Assembly: GCA_013003065.1 (NCBI GenBank)
Contig: JABDLI010000258.1
Coordinates: 1 to 32,690 of the forward strand
DNA from: Phycisphaerales bacterium
GTDB lineage: Bacteria > Planctomycetota > Phycisphaerae > Phycisphaerales > SM1A02
DNA: 32,690 bases
Reading direction: 5' to 3'
Part shown: in pieces, positions 24,330 to 32,602 of the stretch
Layout: each line of letters starts with the position of its first letter
How positions within the stretch are numbered: position 1 is the first letter of the stretch
Position numbers and translations under genes: made by a program
The notes under the pieces: generated by a model
The model's input: only the letters and a program-made list of their open reading frames with translations
Database searches by the model: none
Told to the model about the DNA's origin: nothing

Positions 24330-25103
24330 ATGACGCGACGAACGACTCGGGCCCTCGGCATGATCGGGAACGCGACGCCGCGGGGATGCATGGCCCTCGT
24401 CGTCGTTCTGGCGGCAGTGGCCGCATGCGCCGACGGACCACCCGCGACCACGCCGGTCCCGCCGGCGCCCGGCACGTACATGGGCCGGACCATCGCGACG
24501 ACGATGCACTACACCGGTGCGCCATGGCTAGTGCGGGGCTCACGCGAGCGTGAGGAAGGCACGACGCTCCTCCTGGAGAAGCTCGCGATCGAGCCGGGCA
24601 CGACGCTCTGCGACCTGGGCTGCGGCAACGGCTACTACACGATTCCGATGGCGCGTCTGACGGGTCCGACCGGACGCGTCTACGCCGTCGACATCCAGGG
24701 GGAGATGCTGGAGATGCTGGAGGCCGCCGCCACCGCGGCCGGCGTCGGCAACATCGAGCCGACGCTCGGAACGGTGGTGGACCCGAAGCTCCCGGAGGGC
24801 GTGATCGATCTCGTGATCCTCGTCGACGTCTACCACGAGATGAGCCACCCCGCGCAGATGCTCGCGGCCATCCGCGAGTCCCTCGCCGAGGGAGGCCGCC
24901 TCGTCCTCGTCGAATTCCGCGGCGAGGATCCGAAGGTGCCGATCAAGCCGCTTCACAAGATGACGAAGGTGCAGATCCGAAAGGAGCTCGAGGCGAACGG
25001 ATTCAAGCTGACCGCGGACTTCGACGGACTGCCGATGCAGCACATGATGACGTTCACGATCGACGGGGCGACCAAGGGGCCGGGGCCGGCACCTCCGCCG
25101 TAG
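24330..25103 (+). CDS. Class I SAM-dependent methyltransferase with lipoprotein-type signal
   Basis: A 257-residue protein. CDLGCGNGYYTIPMA is SAM motif I, VYAVDIQGEMLEML motif II, and DLVILVDVYHEMSHPAQML motifs IV-V; AIRESLAEGGRLVLVEF and a C-terminal KEL...GFKL strand complete the fold. The N-terminus has an unusual exported look: basic residues, then MALVVVLAAVAAC, a hydrophobic run ending in a lipobox-like VAAC, followed by a Pro/Thr linker. If cleaved, the enzyme would be a lipid-anchored protein outside the cytoplasm, where SAM is not expected. A shorter cytoplasmic start is possible but I see no better one. It lies 21 bp after ATP-grasp C and could be part of the same unit. The methyl acceptor is unknown. 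Confidence 0.82.
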   Translation: MTRRTTRALGMIGNATPRGCMALVVVLAAVAACADGPPATTPVPPAPGTYMGRTIATTMHYTGAPWLVRGSREREEGTTLLLEKLAIEPGTTLCDLGCGNGYYTIPMARLTGPTGRVYAVDIQGEMLEMLEAAATAAGVGNIEPTLGTVVDPKLPEGVIDLVILVDVYHEMSHPAQMLAAIRESLAEGGRLVLVEFRGEDPKVPIKPLHKMTKVQIRKELEANGFKLTADFDGLPMQHMMTFTIDGATKGPGPAPPP

Positions 25104-25123
25104 CCGCACCGCGGGGCGTCGGG

Positions 25124-27679
25124 TCAGTTCGGGTCGACCTCGTCCCACGCCGTCATGCGGTACTTGCACCCGCGGTAGAGTCGGTCGGCCCCCTGGGAGA
25201 GAATGGCTTCGCGGTAGACGCGGACGTCGTCGATGATCCCGTCGAAGTAGTACCCCGCGCTCGCCTTGCTTCGGCCGAGGGAGCGCTCGGTTCCCCACCC
25301 CGTCGAGGTCGCCTCCGTCGACAACACGCCCTGGTCGAGGCCGTTGACGAAGATCCGGTTCGTCGTGCCGTCCCAGCTCGCGACGACGTGGGTCCAGTCG
25401 TTCTCGCTGACCTGGCCGTCGGCGGTGTACGCGACGCCGTCCGCGTCGTTGCCCGCACTCCGCCAGTTGCCGAAGTGGATCGCCCCCCCGTCGTCGACCG
25501 CGAGGAAGAAGTCGCCGATCGATTCGCCCGTCGTCGAGCGGATGATGCCCATCCCGTAGGTCGTGTTCGCGGCCGACAGGTCGGATGCCTTGATCCACGC
25601 GGAGATGGTGAACGGGCCCTCGTACAGCTCGAGGTCGGCGAAGGTGGCGTACTCGGTGCTCCCGTCGAGGCGGAGTCCGTCCCCCACGCGGCCCGGCACG
25701 GACCCCGTCGCGAAGTTGAAGCCGACGAGGGTGGCGTCGTTCGTGCGGACGGACGTGTCGTCGGCGGTTGCGCCCGCGGTCTCGTCGAGCTTCCACCGCG
25801 CCATGAGCGCGCTGCCCCACTCCAGGCCGCGGTCGAGGATGTCGAGGAACGTGTCGTTGCCCGCGTCCCAGTCGAAGGCGCCGTTGCCGTGGGGGAGAAT
25901 CAAACGCCGGCCGTCGTACTCGCTGCACCAGTCCATCGCGAGCAAGGCCATGTCGTCGACGCCGGGGTACTCGGCCAGGTTGGTCAGCCCGTGCCGGCGG
26001 TGGCTGGCGACGGCGTTGAGGGACTGCGAGCTCGTCAGGATCGTGTTGGTGCCGGTCGAGAGATTCTGCGTGACGTGGTGGTTTGCGGTCTGGACGTCGA
26101 TCTGGGTGTCGTTGCGGTCGGCGGCGCCGACGGTGGTGAGATCGAAGTTGTCGAAGGAGTCGCCTTCCTCGATGAGGACCCCGATCGGCGCGTCGGCGAG
26201 CTTGGCGAGGAGCGTGTTGGAGTCGACGTTCTCCGGCACGTACGCGACGTGCGCCGCGGCCGCCGCCGTGTCGAAGTTGGCCTGAGAGTCGGCTTCGTCG
26301 ATGTAGGGCACGACCCAGCCCCAGGACTGAAAACGCTTGCGCCGCTTCTCGTCCTCGGCCGGAATCACGGCCGGGTCGTTGACGACGAGCAGCGCCGTCC
26401 CCTGACCAAGGTTCGAGGCGACACCGAAGCACTCGAACGCCTTGTCGGTGACGCCCCCCTCGACCTCCTGCGTCGTCAGCGTCGTGCCGTCCCAGTACAT
26501 CGAGTTGAGATCGCTGCCGTTGTCGGTCGCCAGGAAGATCACCTCGCCCATCTTGACGCCGGGAACCGCGGTGATGACGATCGGGTCGTCTCCCACGTCC
26601 GGCCCGGTCGACTCGCCCGACCATGACGCCCCGTTCCATGTCCGGTACCGCAATGCCTTGGTGCCGTTCTCGGCGTACCCGATCATCGCGGTGCCGCCGC
26701 CGCGGACGAACGTCAGGTCGTAGCGACGTTCGGTCCGCTCCTTCATGTCACTCTCGAGCTCCTGGTTCGCTCCCCAGGAGGAGCCGTCCCAGACGTTCGC
26801 GTTGATGTCCTTGTCGTCGTCGAGGGACGCGAACAGGATCTGATCGCTCTCGGGGTCGGCGGCCAGCTTGTGCCACCGCTGCTTCTTGCCGACGCTGGGG
26901 AGCTGCAGCTCGGCGGACCAGGTTCCGGTCCACGTGCGGTAGCGGGGGTTGTTCTCGCCGTCTTCCCCATAGACGAGCAGACCATCGCCGGAGAGGCCCT
27001 CCCACGCGAAGTCGAAGACCTGCTGGTCTGTATAGCCACAGTTGGTCTCGTGGGTCGTGACGGCCGTGAACGATGCACCGTTCCAGTAGGAGGCGATGAG
27101 GTCCTTCCCGTTGGTCTGCGCCACGAACATGATCTGGTCGGTTCCGGCCTTCGCGTAGAGCTTCACCCACAGGGGCTTGTCCGGCACGACCAGCTCGGCC
27201 TCGGCCGCGAGCGTGGTGCCGTCCCAGATCCGGTAGCTCACCTCGCCTCGGCCCTTGTCCCAATAGGCGATCATCAGGTCGCCCGAGACCTGCTCGTACG
27301 CGATGTCGAAACAACGCGGGTCGGTGAACTCCGCGTCGTCGCACACCTCGGTGGGCGAACTCCACGAGCCACCGTCGTGGAACAGGAGGTTGACATCCTT
27401 GTCGCCGTCGAGCGTCCCGATCGCCATCTCGGACCGGGTCGGGCAGCTCTTGATCACCAGGAAGTTGGGCTCCTTGCCAATGTCCTGGGTGCCGAGCTCG
27501 TCGTCCCAGACGTCGCCGTTCCAGAAGGCGTACTGCGGCCACTTGTTGCCGCCTTCGCCGAAGGCCAGCATGGTGCCGCGATCGGCGATCGCCGGCGTGG
27601 CCACGAGGTACATGGCGACCACGACGCCCGCGAGGCCACCGGTCGATCCGCCCAGCCTGGAACCCCTTCGTTCACTCAC
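25124..27679 (-). CDS. Large secreted LamG-domain protein
   Basis: An exported protein of 851 residues. The signal peptide is GGLAGVVVAMYLVATPAIAD. Residues about 30-430 hold repeated units with WNG/WDG cores (YAFWNGDVWDDE, YRIWDGTTLAAE, ASYWNGASFTAV), likely a beta-propeller. Residues about 440-615 (FQSWGWVVPYIDEADSQANFD; GVLIEEGDSFDNFDL) look like a Rossmann-type, amidotransferase-like segment, which is an inference. Residues about 620-830 are a LamG / concanavalin A-like domain (ARWKLDETAGATADDTS; FTISAWIKASDLS; WTHVVASWDGTTNRIFVNG; GIIDDVRVYREAL). I prefer the GTG at 27679 because GAGGG lies 8 nt upstream; 27688 is the alternative. It is preceded by a PilX-like gene. A surface or adhesion role is inferred. 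Confidence 0.83.
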   Translation of the reverse strand: MSERRGSRLGGSTGGLAGVVVAMYLVATPAIADRGTMLAFGEGGNKWPQYAFWNGDVWDDELGTQDIGKEPNFLVIKSCPTRSEMAIGTLDGDKDVNLLFHDGGSWSSPTEVCDDAEFTDPRCFDIAYEQVSGDLMIAYWDKGRGEVSYRIWDGTTLAAEAELVVPDKPLWVKLYAKAGTDQIMFVAQTNGKDLIASYWNGASFTAVTTHETNCGYTDQQVFDFAWEGLSGDGLLVYGEDGENNPRYRTWTGTWSAELQLPSVGKKQRWHKLAADPESDQILFASLDDDKDINANVWDGSSWGANQELESDMKERTERRYDLTFVRGGGTAMIGYAENGTKALRYRTWNGASWSGESTGPDVGDDPIVITAVPGVKMGEVIFLATDNGSDLNSMYWDGTTLTTQEVEGGVTDKAFECFGVASNLGQGTALLVVNDPAVIPAEDEKRRKRFQSWGWVVPYIDEADSQANFDTAAAAAHVAYVPENVDSNTLLAKLADAPIGVLIEEGDSFDNFDLTTVGAADRNDTQIDVQTANHHVTQNLSTGTNTILTSSQSLNAVASHRRHGLTNLAEYPGVDDMALLAMDWCSEYDGRRLILPHGNGAFDWDAGNDTFLDILDRGLEWGSALMARWKLDETAGATADDTSVRTNDATLVGFNFATGSVPGRVGDGLRLDGSTEYATFADLELYEGPFTISAWIKASDLSAANTTYGMGIIRSTTGESIGDFFLAVDDGGAIHFGNWRSAGNDADGVAYTADGQVSENDWTHVVASWDGTTNRIFVNGLDQGVLSTEATSTGWGTERSLGRSKASAGYYFDGIIDDVRVYREAILSQGADRLYRGCKYRMTAWDEVDPN

Positions 27680-27700
27680 GTCTGACACCCTCGCGTACGA

Positions 27701-28087
27701 TCATTTGAGCGTGGATTCGATCTCCCGCCGCGCCGGTCCGTCACGGCCGGTGCTGGTCAGGGTCGTGTACTCGTTGCTGGTGGTCTGGGTCACGACCACC
27801 TGGGCACCGCCGATCGCGGGGTCGTTGGCATCGGTGGCGTCGTCGGAGATGGTGCCGATAACGCCGTCCGCGTCCTCGTCGGCGTATTCCTGCAGCTCCC
27901 GCATCGCCATGTTCATCCCGGCTTCGGCGGCGTAGAAGGACTGGACGGTCTCGAGACGCCGGAGCGTGAGATCCTGATCCCGCGAGCCGCCGAGAACCAT
28001 GCCGATGACGAGCAGCTGCACGGCCAGCAGCACGATGAGCATGACGACCGCGGCCAGGCCGCGGCGATGAGTTGGGCGAGATCGCAT
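27701..28087 (-). CDS. PilX-like type IV pilus accessory/pseudopilin protein
   Basis: A 128-residue protein. MRSRPTHRRGLAAVVMLIVLLAVQLLVIGMVLGG is a basic N-terminus with a single long membrane helix; it is followed by QSFYAAEAGMNMAMREL, the YAAEAG motif that marks PilX-type minor pilins and related proteins. The rest is acidic and short. It would be an inner-membrane protein with a periplasmic tail, taking part in a type II secretion or type IV pilus-like apparatus; other components are not in the window. I start at 28087, not 28171, because GAGG is about 9 nt upstream and the extension has no sense. The large LamG gene follows 21 bp downstream, suggesting that the two products work together. 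Confidence 0.8.
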   Translation of the reverse strand: MRSRPTHRRGLAAVVMLIVLLAVQLLVIGMVLGGSRDQDLTLRRLETVQSFYAAEAGMNMAMRELQEYADEDADGVIGTISDDATDANDPAIGGAQVVVTQTTSNEYTTLTSTGRDGPARREIESTLK

Positions 28088-28281
28088 GGTCCGCGTCCTC
28101 AGTCCGGATTCCCAGGGTCGGAATCGGCACACGCGGGCCGGGGCTTGAGGCGGTTCCGGGGGACCGCACATTCTGCCGGTGGGGCCGGATCGTCCGCCGC
28201 CGCGGCCGGCCCCTGCGAGCGGCCGGATCGGGTCTCGAACCTGCGGTCGATCCGGAGCCGAACGGTGGTTATCGTGAAGTG

Positions 28282-28644
28282 ATGGAGAGCCGGCGGATCC
28301 GACGCGAGAAGAAAACCGTCTCGATCATGATCGAGATGTACTGCCGCGACCAGCACGACGATCCCGCGACGCCCGGGCTCTGCGATGGGTGCCGGGAATT
28401 GCACGAGCACGCGATGCTGCGGATCGACAAGTGCCCGTTCTGCCTCGCCAAGCCGACGTGCGTGAACTGCCCCGTGCACTGCTATAAGAAGGACATGCGA
28501 GCACGCATCCGCGAGGTCATGGCGTACGCCGGCCCGCGGATGATGCGGCGGCATCCGATCCTGGCGATGATGCACGTCGTCGACGGCTTCCGCAAGGTCG
28601 AGGCCCCGTCACGCGCACGAGGCGGGGTTCGGCGCGGGTCCTGA
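28282..28644 (+). CDS. Nitrous oxide-stimulated promoter family protein
   Basis: A 120-residue Cys-rich cytoplasmic protein. MIEMYCRDQHDDPATPGLCDGCRELHEHAMLRIDKCPF, then CLAKPTCVNCPVHCYKKDMRARIREVMAYAGPRM, matches the family named nitrous oxide-stimulated promoter. The pattern of Cys (CxxC pairs and CPVHC) suggests metal or Fe-S binding, but the function is not established. I start at the ATG at 28282; upstream residues in the ORF track are not coding. TATCGT lies six bases before the ATG, and no Shine-Dalgarno is present, so the mRNA may be leaderless. It is divergent from the PilX-like gene across 194 bp. Confidence 0.87.
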   Translation: MESRRIRREKKTVSIMIEMYCRDQHDDPATPGLCDGCRELHEHAMLRIDKCPFCLAKPTCVNCPVHCYKKDMRARIREVMAYAGPRMMRRHPILAMMHVVDGFRKVEAPSRARGGVRRGS

Positions 28645-28794
28645 GTCGGGCACGAGGGACAGGCTCGTGGTCGGCAAAATCGGAGCGGTTTCCCGGTGGG
28701 CGATTCCGCCGGTCGACCGGATCATGGCACGGCTCGTTGGGATCGGCGCGGGGGATGCGGTGAGGATTCCGAGAGAATGGCAAGGAGATCGATG

Positions 28795-29301
28795 ATGGCA
28801 CTCCGTGGTCGAAGGTTCGGCGTGTTCGCAGTCTCGTCCGTCATGCTCGCGACGCTCGTCTCGTGTCAAGGCGTTTCCCCGATGCAGTCGGCGCGGGAGG
28901 CGGGGTGGCAGCATTACGGAGGGGAAGGGGACGGAACGCCCGTCGCCCTCGGCGTCATCGACGGGACCGAGAGGAACGTGGTCGTGACCGGGACGATCGA
29001 CTCGGTCTGCCCGAAGAAGGGCTGCTGGATGCGGGTCCGAGAGGGCGACGGCGAGCTGTTCGTTCGCTTCCGCGACTACGGCTTCTTCGTTCCCAGGAAC
29101 GCGGCCGGTCACGAGGTGGTGATGTTCGGCACCCCCTCCGTGAAGATCGCGTCGGTCGAGGAGTTGCGGCACTACGCCGAGGATGCCGGCCGGAGTCCGG
29201 AGGAGATCGCGGTCATCACGGAACCCGAGCGTCAGATCACGTTCATGGCAGACTCGGTCTTCATCGACGGGACCGGGCTCGAGGAGCCGCACAGTCAGTA
29301 G
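28795..29301 (+). CDS. DUF4920 lipoprotein
   Basis: A 168-residue predicted lipoprotein. MALRGRRFGVFAVSSVMLATLVSCQG is a type II signal peptide with lipobox LVSC (Cys24). The mature part has the DUF4920 core: VVVTGTIDSVCPKKGCWMRVREGDGELFVRFRDYGFFVPRNAAGHEVVMFG, in which C-P-K-K-G-C-W-M is the family hallmark. DUF4920 proteins occur in many environmental bacteria and are of unknown function; the Cys pair may bind metal or be redox-active. AAGGAG lies 7 nt before the ATG at 28795 (and 4 nt before the adjacent ATG at 28792). It is on the same strand as dsbD and 298 bp upstream of it; a redox link is only a guess. Confidence 0.85.
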   Translation: MALRGRRFGVFAVSSVMLATLVSCQGVSPMQSAREAGWQHYGGEGDGTPVALGVIDGTERNVVVTGTIDSVCPKKGCWMRVREGDGELFVRFRDYGFFVPRNAAGHEVVMFGTPSVKIASVEELRHYAEDAGRSPEEIAVITEPERQITFMADSVFIDGTGLEEPHSQ

Positions 29302-29599
29302 AGCGGCGGCGGGCGGGAGTCATGACGGGTCGGATGCGCGGCCCGTGCCGCGATCGGACGCTCTGCGGGTCACCCCGCGGGGGCAACGTCACCGGAGGAC
29401 CACTTTGGTCGAGAAGACGGGGCCGCGGCGTGACGCCGCGGGCCCGGGTTGCGTCGTCGCCTCGCAGAGGGCGGGCCCGCCCGGATCACGTCCGCGTACG
29501 ATGATCAGGCCCATCGAGCCGATGCGGGAGCGACGACGGCAGGTTGAGGCCGGATCGATCGACCGCCCGCGCGGGGGCTCGATCGGGTGCCGAGGTCTG
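29302..29599. other. Intergenic region, no gene seen
   Basis: This 298-bp gap between the DUF4920 and dsbD genes stays open in one frame only because of its high GC content. It contains a perfect 14-base palindrome GGGCGGGCCCGCCC at 29469-29482. An ATG at 29501 (MIRPIEPMRERR) is in frame with dsbD but gives an unlikely Arg-rich N-terminus. No promoter was recognised. Confidence 0.6.
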
Positions 29600-31375
29600 A
29601 TGGAGAGCACCATCGTGTGGCGGAGCATGCGCTTCTTCGGGCGGAGACCAGGCTGGTGTCTCGCTCTTCTCGCGACGGCCATGACCGCGCCGGCGTTGGC
29701 CCAGCCGGCCGTCGTCGAGCTCGAGACGACATGGGTCTTCGACGCCACCGCAGCCCATCCCGGAAGCACGGTTCACGCCGCGATCGAGTTCACGCTCCCG
29801 CCGACGTTCCACGTCAACTCGGACCGGCCGCTCGACGAATTCCTGATTCCCACGGTCCTCACGGCAACGGTCCCCGACGGGTTCACCGTGCTCGAGGTCG
29901 TCTATCCCGAGCCCATCGGCATCGACGTCCAGTTCTCCGAGGCGCCGCTGTCGGTCTTCGAACGCGTGTTCGTCATCGGCGTCGCGATCGCGGTCGGTGC
30001 CGACGTACCGCCCGGCGCGTACGCCATCGAGGGCAGCCTCCGCTACCAGGCGTGCGATGACATGTTCTGTCTTGCGCCGACGACACGCGAGCTGACACGG
30101 ACGCTCTCGGTCGTACCGGCCGACGCGCCGATCACGAAGATCTCCAGTCCGCTTCTCGATGAAATTGCCTTTTCGTCCGAGCCCGTGGCGCCGGTTCATC
30201 CTCCCCCGCCGCCACCACCGACGACCGTCATCGTGCAGAACGACTGCGATGTGGTGGCCGAGCTCGAGGGCTTCACGGTGCTGGCGACGGCCGGCGGCTA
30301 CATCGGGCGTGACGACTTCCTGGAGTTCGTCGAGGGCGCCGAAACGGGGATCGTCGCTCGCAACATGCTCGAGGGAAAGGGCACGCTGGCGATCGTGCTG
30401 CTGGTGACCTTGGGTGGAATCGCTCTCAACCTCACACCGTGTGTCCTTCCGCTCATCCCGATCAACCTCGGCATCATCGGCGCCGGGGCGTGGGCGACCT
30501 CCCGCGCCCGCGGCTTCGTGCTCGGGGGGACGTACGGTCTCGCCATGGCGTCCGTGTACGGCATGCTCGGGCTGATCGTGATCCTCACCGCCGGCACGTT
30601 CGGGGCCATCAACAGCACGATCTGGTTCAACGTCGGCATCGCCGTCCTGTTCGTCGTGCTCGCACTCGCCATGTTCGATCTGATCAACATCGACTTTTCG
30701 AAGTACCAGGGGAAGTTCGACCTGTCGCAGGCCAGGAAGAAGGGCACGGTCGCGCTCGCGTTCGGAATGGGCGCGATCACCGCGCTCCTCGCCGGCGCCT
30801 GCGTCGCCCCGGTCGTCATCCAGGTCATCGTTTACGCGGGCGATCAGTACACGAAGGGCGAGACGCTCGCCCTCGGCCTTCCGTTCTTCCTCGGTCTCGG
30901 CATGGCGCTGCCGTGGCCCTTCGCGGGCGCGGGACTTTCGTTCCTGCCCAAGCCGGGGGCCTGGATGGTGCGGGTGAAGCAGGTGATGGGGCTTCTCATC
31001 CTCGCGTTTGCCGCGTACTACGGCTACCTCGCCTGGCAGATCTACGACAACACGCGGGTCGACCGCGACCTCGTGGCCAGCGCCGCGAGAGCCCAGTTGG
31101 CAGAGGGCTGGACGGACTCGATCTGCGAGGGGCTCGCAACCGCCAAGGCGGAGAACAAGCTCGTCCTCGTCGACATGTGGGCAACGTGGTGCAAGAACTG
31201 CCTGGCCATGGACAAGACGACCTTCCAGGATGAACTGGTCGTGGCCCGGCTCGACGACTACGTCAAGGTGAAATTCCAGGCCGAGGACCTCGGCGTCCCG
31301 CCGGCGCGTGATCTCATTGCCCACTTCGAGGGGATCGGCCTGCCCACCTATGCGATCCTGCGACCCGCGGACTAG
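29600..31375 (+). CDS. dsbD: Thiol:disulfide interchange protein DsbD (short C-terminus)
   Basis: A 591-residue inner-membrane reductant transporter. A signal peptide (MRFFGRRPGWCLALLATAMTAPALAQ) precedes the N-terminal periplasmic domain with a Cys pair in YQACDDMFCLAPT. About eight helices from residue 260 to 490 follow, including NLTPCVLPLIPINLGIIGAG and LLAGACVAPVVIQVIVYAG, which carry the two membrane cysteines. A thioredoxin domain with WCKNC ends the protein. DsbD moves electrons from cytoplasmic thioredoxin to the periplasm, for example for cytochrome c maturation, which fits the heme proteins encoded in this window. The thioredoxin domain stops soon after GIGLPTYAILRPAD, about 20-30 residues earlier than usual. 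I start at 29600 because GAGG lies about 4 nt upstream. Confidence 0.92.
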   Translation: MESTIVWRSMRFFGRRPGWCLALLATAMTAPALAQPAVVELETTWVFDATAAHPGSTVHAAIEFTLPPTFHVNSDRPLDEFLIPTVLTATVPDGFTVLEVVYPEPIGIDVQFSEAPLSVFERVFVIGVAIAVGADVPPGAYAIEGSLRYQACDDMFCLAPTTRELTRTLSVVPADAPITKISSPLLDEIAFSSEPVAPVHPPPPPPPTTVIVQNDCDVVAELEGFTVLATAGGYIGRDDFLEFVEGAETGIVARNMLEGKGTLAIVLLVTLGGIALNLTPCVLPLIPINLGIIGAGAWATSRARGFVLGGTYGLAMASVYGMLGLIVILTAGTFGAINSTIWFNVGIAVLFVVLALAMFDLINIDFSKYQGKFDLSQARKKGTVALAFGMGAITALLAGACVAPVVIQVIVYAGDQYTKGETLALGLPFFLGLGMALPWPFAGAGLSFLPKPGAWMVRVKQVMGLLILAFAAYYGYLAWQIYDNTRVDRDLVASAARAQLAEGWTDSICEGLATAKAENKLVLVDMWATWCKNCLAMDKTTFQDELVVARLDDYVKVKFQAEDLGVPPARDLIAHFEGIGLPTYAILRPAD

Positions 31376-31470
31376 GACGGATCAGCGTCGGGTGTGCCGC
31401 CGGCGACGCAGACGCGTCGCGGAGCGCGGCTATCATTGATGGGGAGAGAGCGTGTGCGGTGGAGTCCGAG

Positions 31471-31914
31471 ATGAAGACAGTCCTCGTTCCCGTCGATTTT
31501 TCACCCGTGACGAAGGCGGTGCTGGATGCGGCCACGACCATTGCGTCCGCTGTCGGCGCGAAGATCTTCCTCGTTCACGTGGCGCCGGTCTTCGTGCCCG
31601 ATCTGAAGAATGTCCGGGTGCCGCAGCACGAACGCGACTTCGTCGCCCACAAGCTGCGCGAAGAGCACCGAGACCTGCAGGGTCTGTCGGAGGATCTCGC
31701 GAAACGCGGCTGTGACGTGGAGGCCCTGATGGTGGAGGGGCACGGGACGGTCGAGAAGATCCTCGACGAGGCGACACGTCTCGACGCCGACCTCATCGTC
31801 GCGGGCTCACATGGTCACGGCCGACTCTACGACATGATCGTCGGGAGCGTCTCCGAGGGGATCCTCCGCAAGGCGAAGGTGCCGGTGCTGGTCGTGCCGG
31901 CAAAGAGCGATTGA
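31471..31914 (+). CDS. Universal stress protein (UspA family)
   Basis: A 147-residue cytoplasmic protein. MKTVLVPVDFSPVTKAVLDAA is the typical first strand and helix. The C-terminal GSHGHGRLYDMIVGSVSEGILRKAKVPVLVVP contains the G-2x-G-9x-GS nucleotide-binding signature, so it is probably an ATP-binding type. The ATG at 31471 is preferred, with GGAG six bases upstream; GTG at 31459 is possible. A TATCAT -10-like box is at 31431-31436. The gene is 95 bp after dsbD and appears to have its own promoter. A hexanucleotide tract begins 3 bp after the stop. Confidence 0.93.
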   Translation: MKTVLVPVDFSPVTKAVLDAATTIASAVGAKIFLVHVAPVFVPDLKNVRVPQHERDFVAHKLREEHRDLQGLSEDLAKRGCDVEALMVEGHGTVEKILDEATRLDADLIVAGSHGHGRLYDMIVGSVSEGILRKAKVPVLVVPAKSD

Positions 31915-31917
31915 CCC

Positions 31918-31965
31918 ACGGACGCGGGGGCGGACGCGGGGGCGGGCGCGGACGCGGACGCGGAC
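31918..31965. repeat. Degenerate hexanucleotide tract, NCGGAC (tract 4)
   Basis: Eight in-phase hexamers, mostly GCGGAC with GCGGGG and GCGGGC variants, in the same orientation as tract 3. It starts 3 bases after the uspA stop and lies before the next gene. It is shorter and more decayed than tracts 1-3. Confidence 0.8.
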
Positions 31966-31979
31966 GGCCCCCCCGCGAG

Positions 31980-32007
31980 TTGCGACGGGGGCGGTTGCCC
32001 GTACGCT
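31980..32007 (+). promoter_or_regulatory. Putative leaderless promoter of the small membrane protein gene
   Basis: TTGCGA (31980-31985) and TACGCT (32002-32007) are 16 bases apart. The -10-like box is six bases before the ATG at 32014, so transcription would start at or next to the start codon. No Shine-Dalgarno precedes this ATG. Confidence 0.4.
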
Positions 32008-32013
32008 GTTGCC

Positions 32014-32538
32014 ATGTCGCTCGGACCGATCCGCCCGCGCTTCAAGATGGTCGTTCCCGGCACCGTCGACGAGCAGATCGCCCTCGTCGCCGCGGCCGTC
32101 GCTCGTCAGAACAGCCGGTGTGTTTCGCGCGTGTTGGGGAATCACGTCGAGATCACGGTCGTGCGGGAGGATCGGCACCGCTGGTCGCCGTGCGTCCAGC
32201 TCGAGTTTCGCACCTCCGATGAAGGGACGATCGTCGATGGGCTGATCGGTCCGCATCCGAACGTCTGGACGCTGTTCGCGTTCGTCAACATCACGATCTT
32301 GTCGGCAATCGGGCTCGGGCTGATGCTGGGTCTCGTGCAGCTGTCGCTGGGACAGACCGCGTGGGGTCTGTGGACGGTGCTTGGCGGAACCGTCCTGCTG
32401 GCCGCCAGCTACCTGGCATCGCAGGTTGGCCGGCGGTTCGCGGCCGCACAGACGCGGCAGTTGATCGCGTTGTTGGAGGAGGCGTTGGGGGCGGAGGGAT
32501 CGAGGAACGGAAATAGAGGACGGGGAACGAAGATCTGA
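32014..32538 (+). CDS. Hypothetical membrane protein with two C-terminal helices
   Basis: A 174-residue protein that I do not recognise. Residues 1-85 are a soluble alpha/beta part (FKMVVPGTVDEQIALVAAAVARQ; VLGNHVEITVVREDRHRWSPCVQLEF). Two strong membrane helices follow: LFAFVNITILSAIGLGLMLGLVQL and WGLWTVLGGTVLLAASYLAS. The tail is a charged helix (GRRFAAAQTRQLIALLEEAL). It is probably an inner-membrane protein with both ends in the cytoplasm. The start is the ATG at 32014, with a -10-like box 6 nt upstream and no Shine-Dalgarno. Nothing in its context points to a function. Confidence 0.75.
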   Translation: MSLGPIRPRFKMVVPGTVDEQIALVAAAVARQNSRCVSRVLGNHVEITVVREDRHRWSPCVQLEFRTSDEGTIVDGLIGPHPNVWTLFAFVNITILSAIGLGLMLGLVQLSLGQTAWGLWTVLGGTVLLAASYLASQVGRRFAAAQTRQLIALLEEALGAEGSRNGNRGRGTKI

Positions 32539-32602
32539 GCAAATGTTCGGGCGAGGCAGGGCCGGCGCCCGTCGTCAGGCGTACTCCCAGACTCCCGGGT
32601 GC

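Noticed and set aside
23004-24509. 501-residue minus-strand ORF
   Set aside because: Antisense to ATP-grasp paralogue C, which has complete family motifs.
24540-26639. 699-residue minus-strand ORF
   Set aside because: Out-of-frame reading on the same strand as the LamG gene plus the antisense of the methyltransferase; Arg-rich with no domain.
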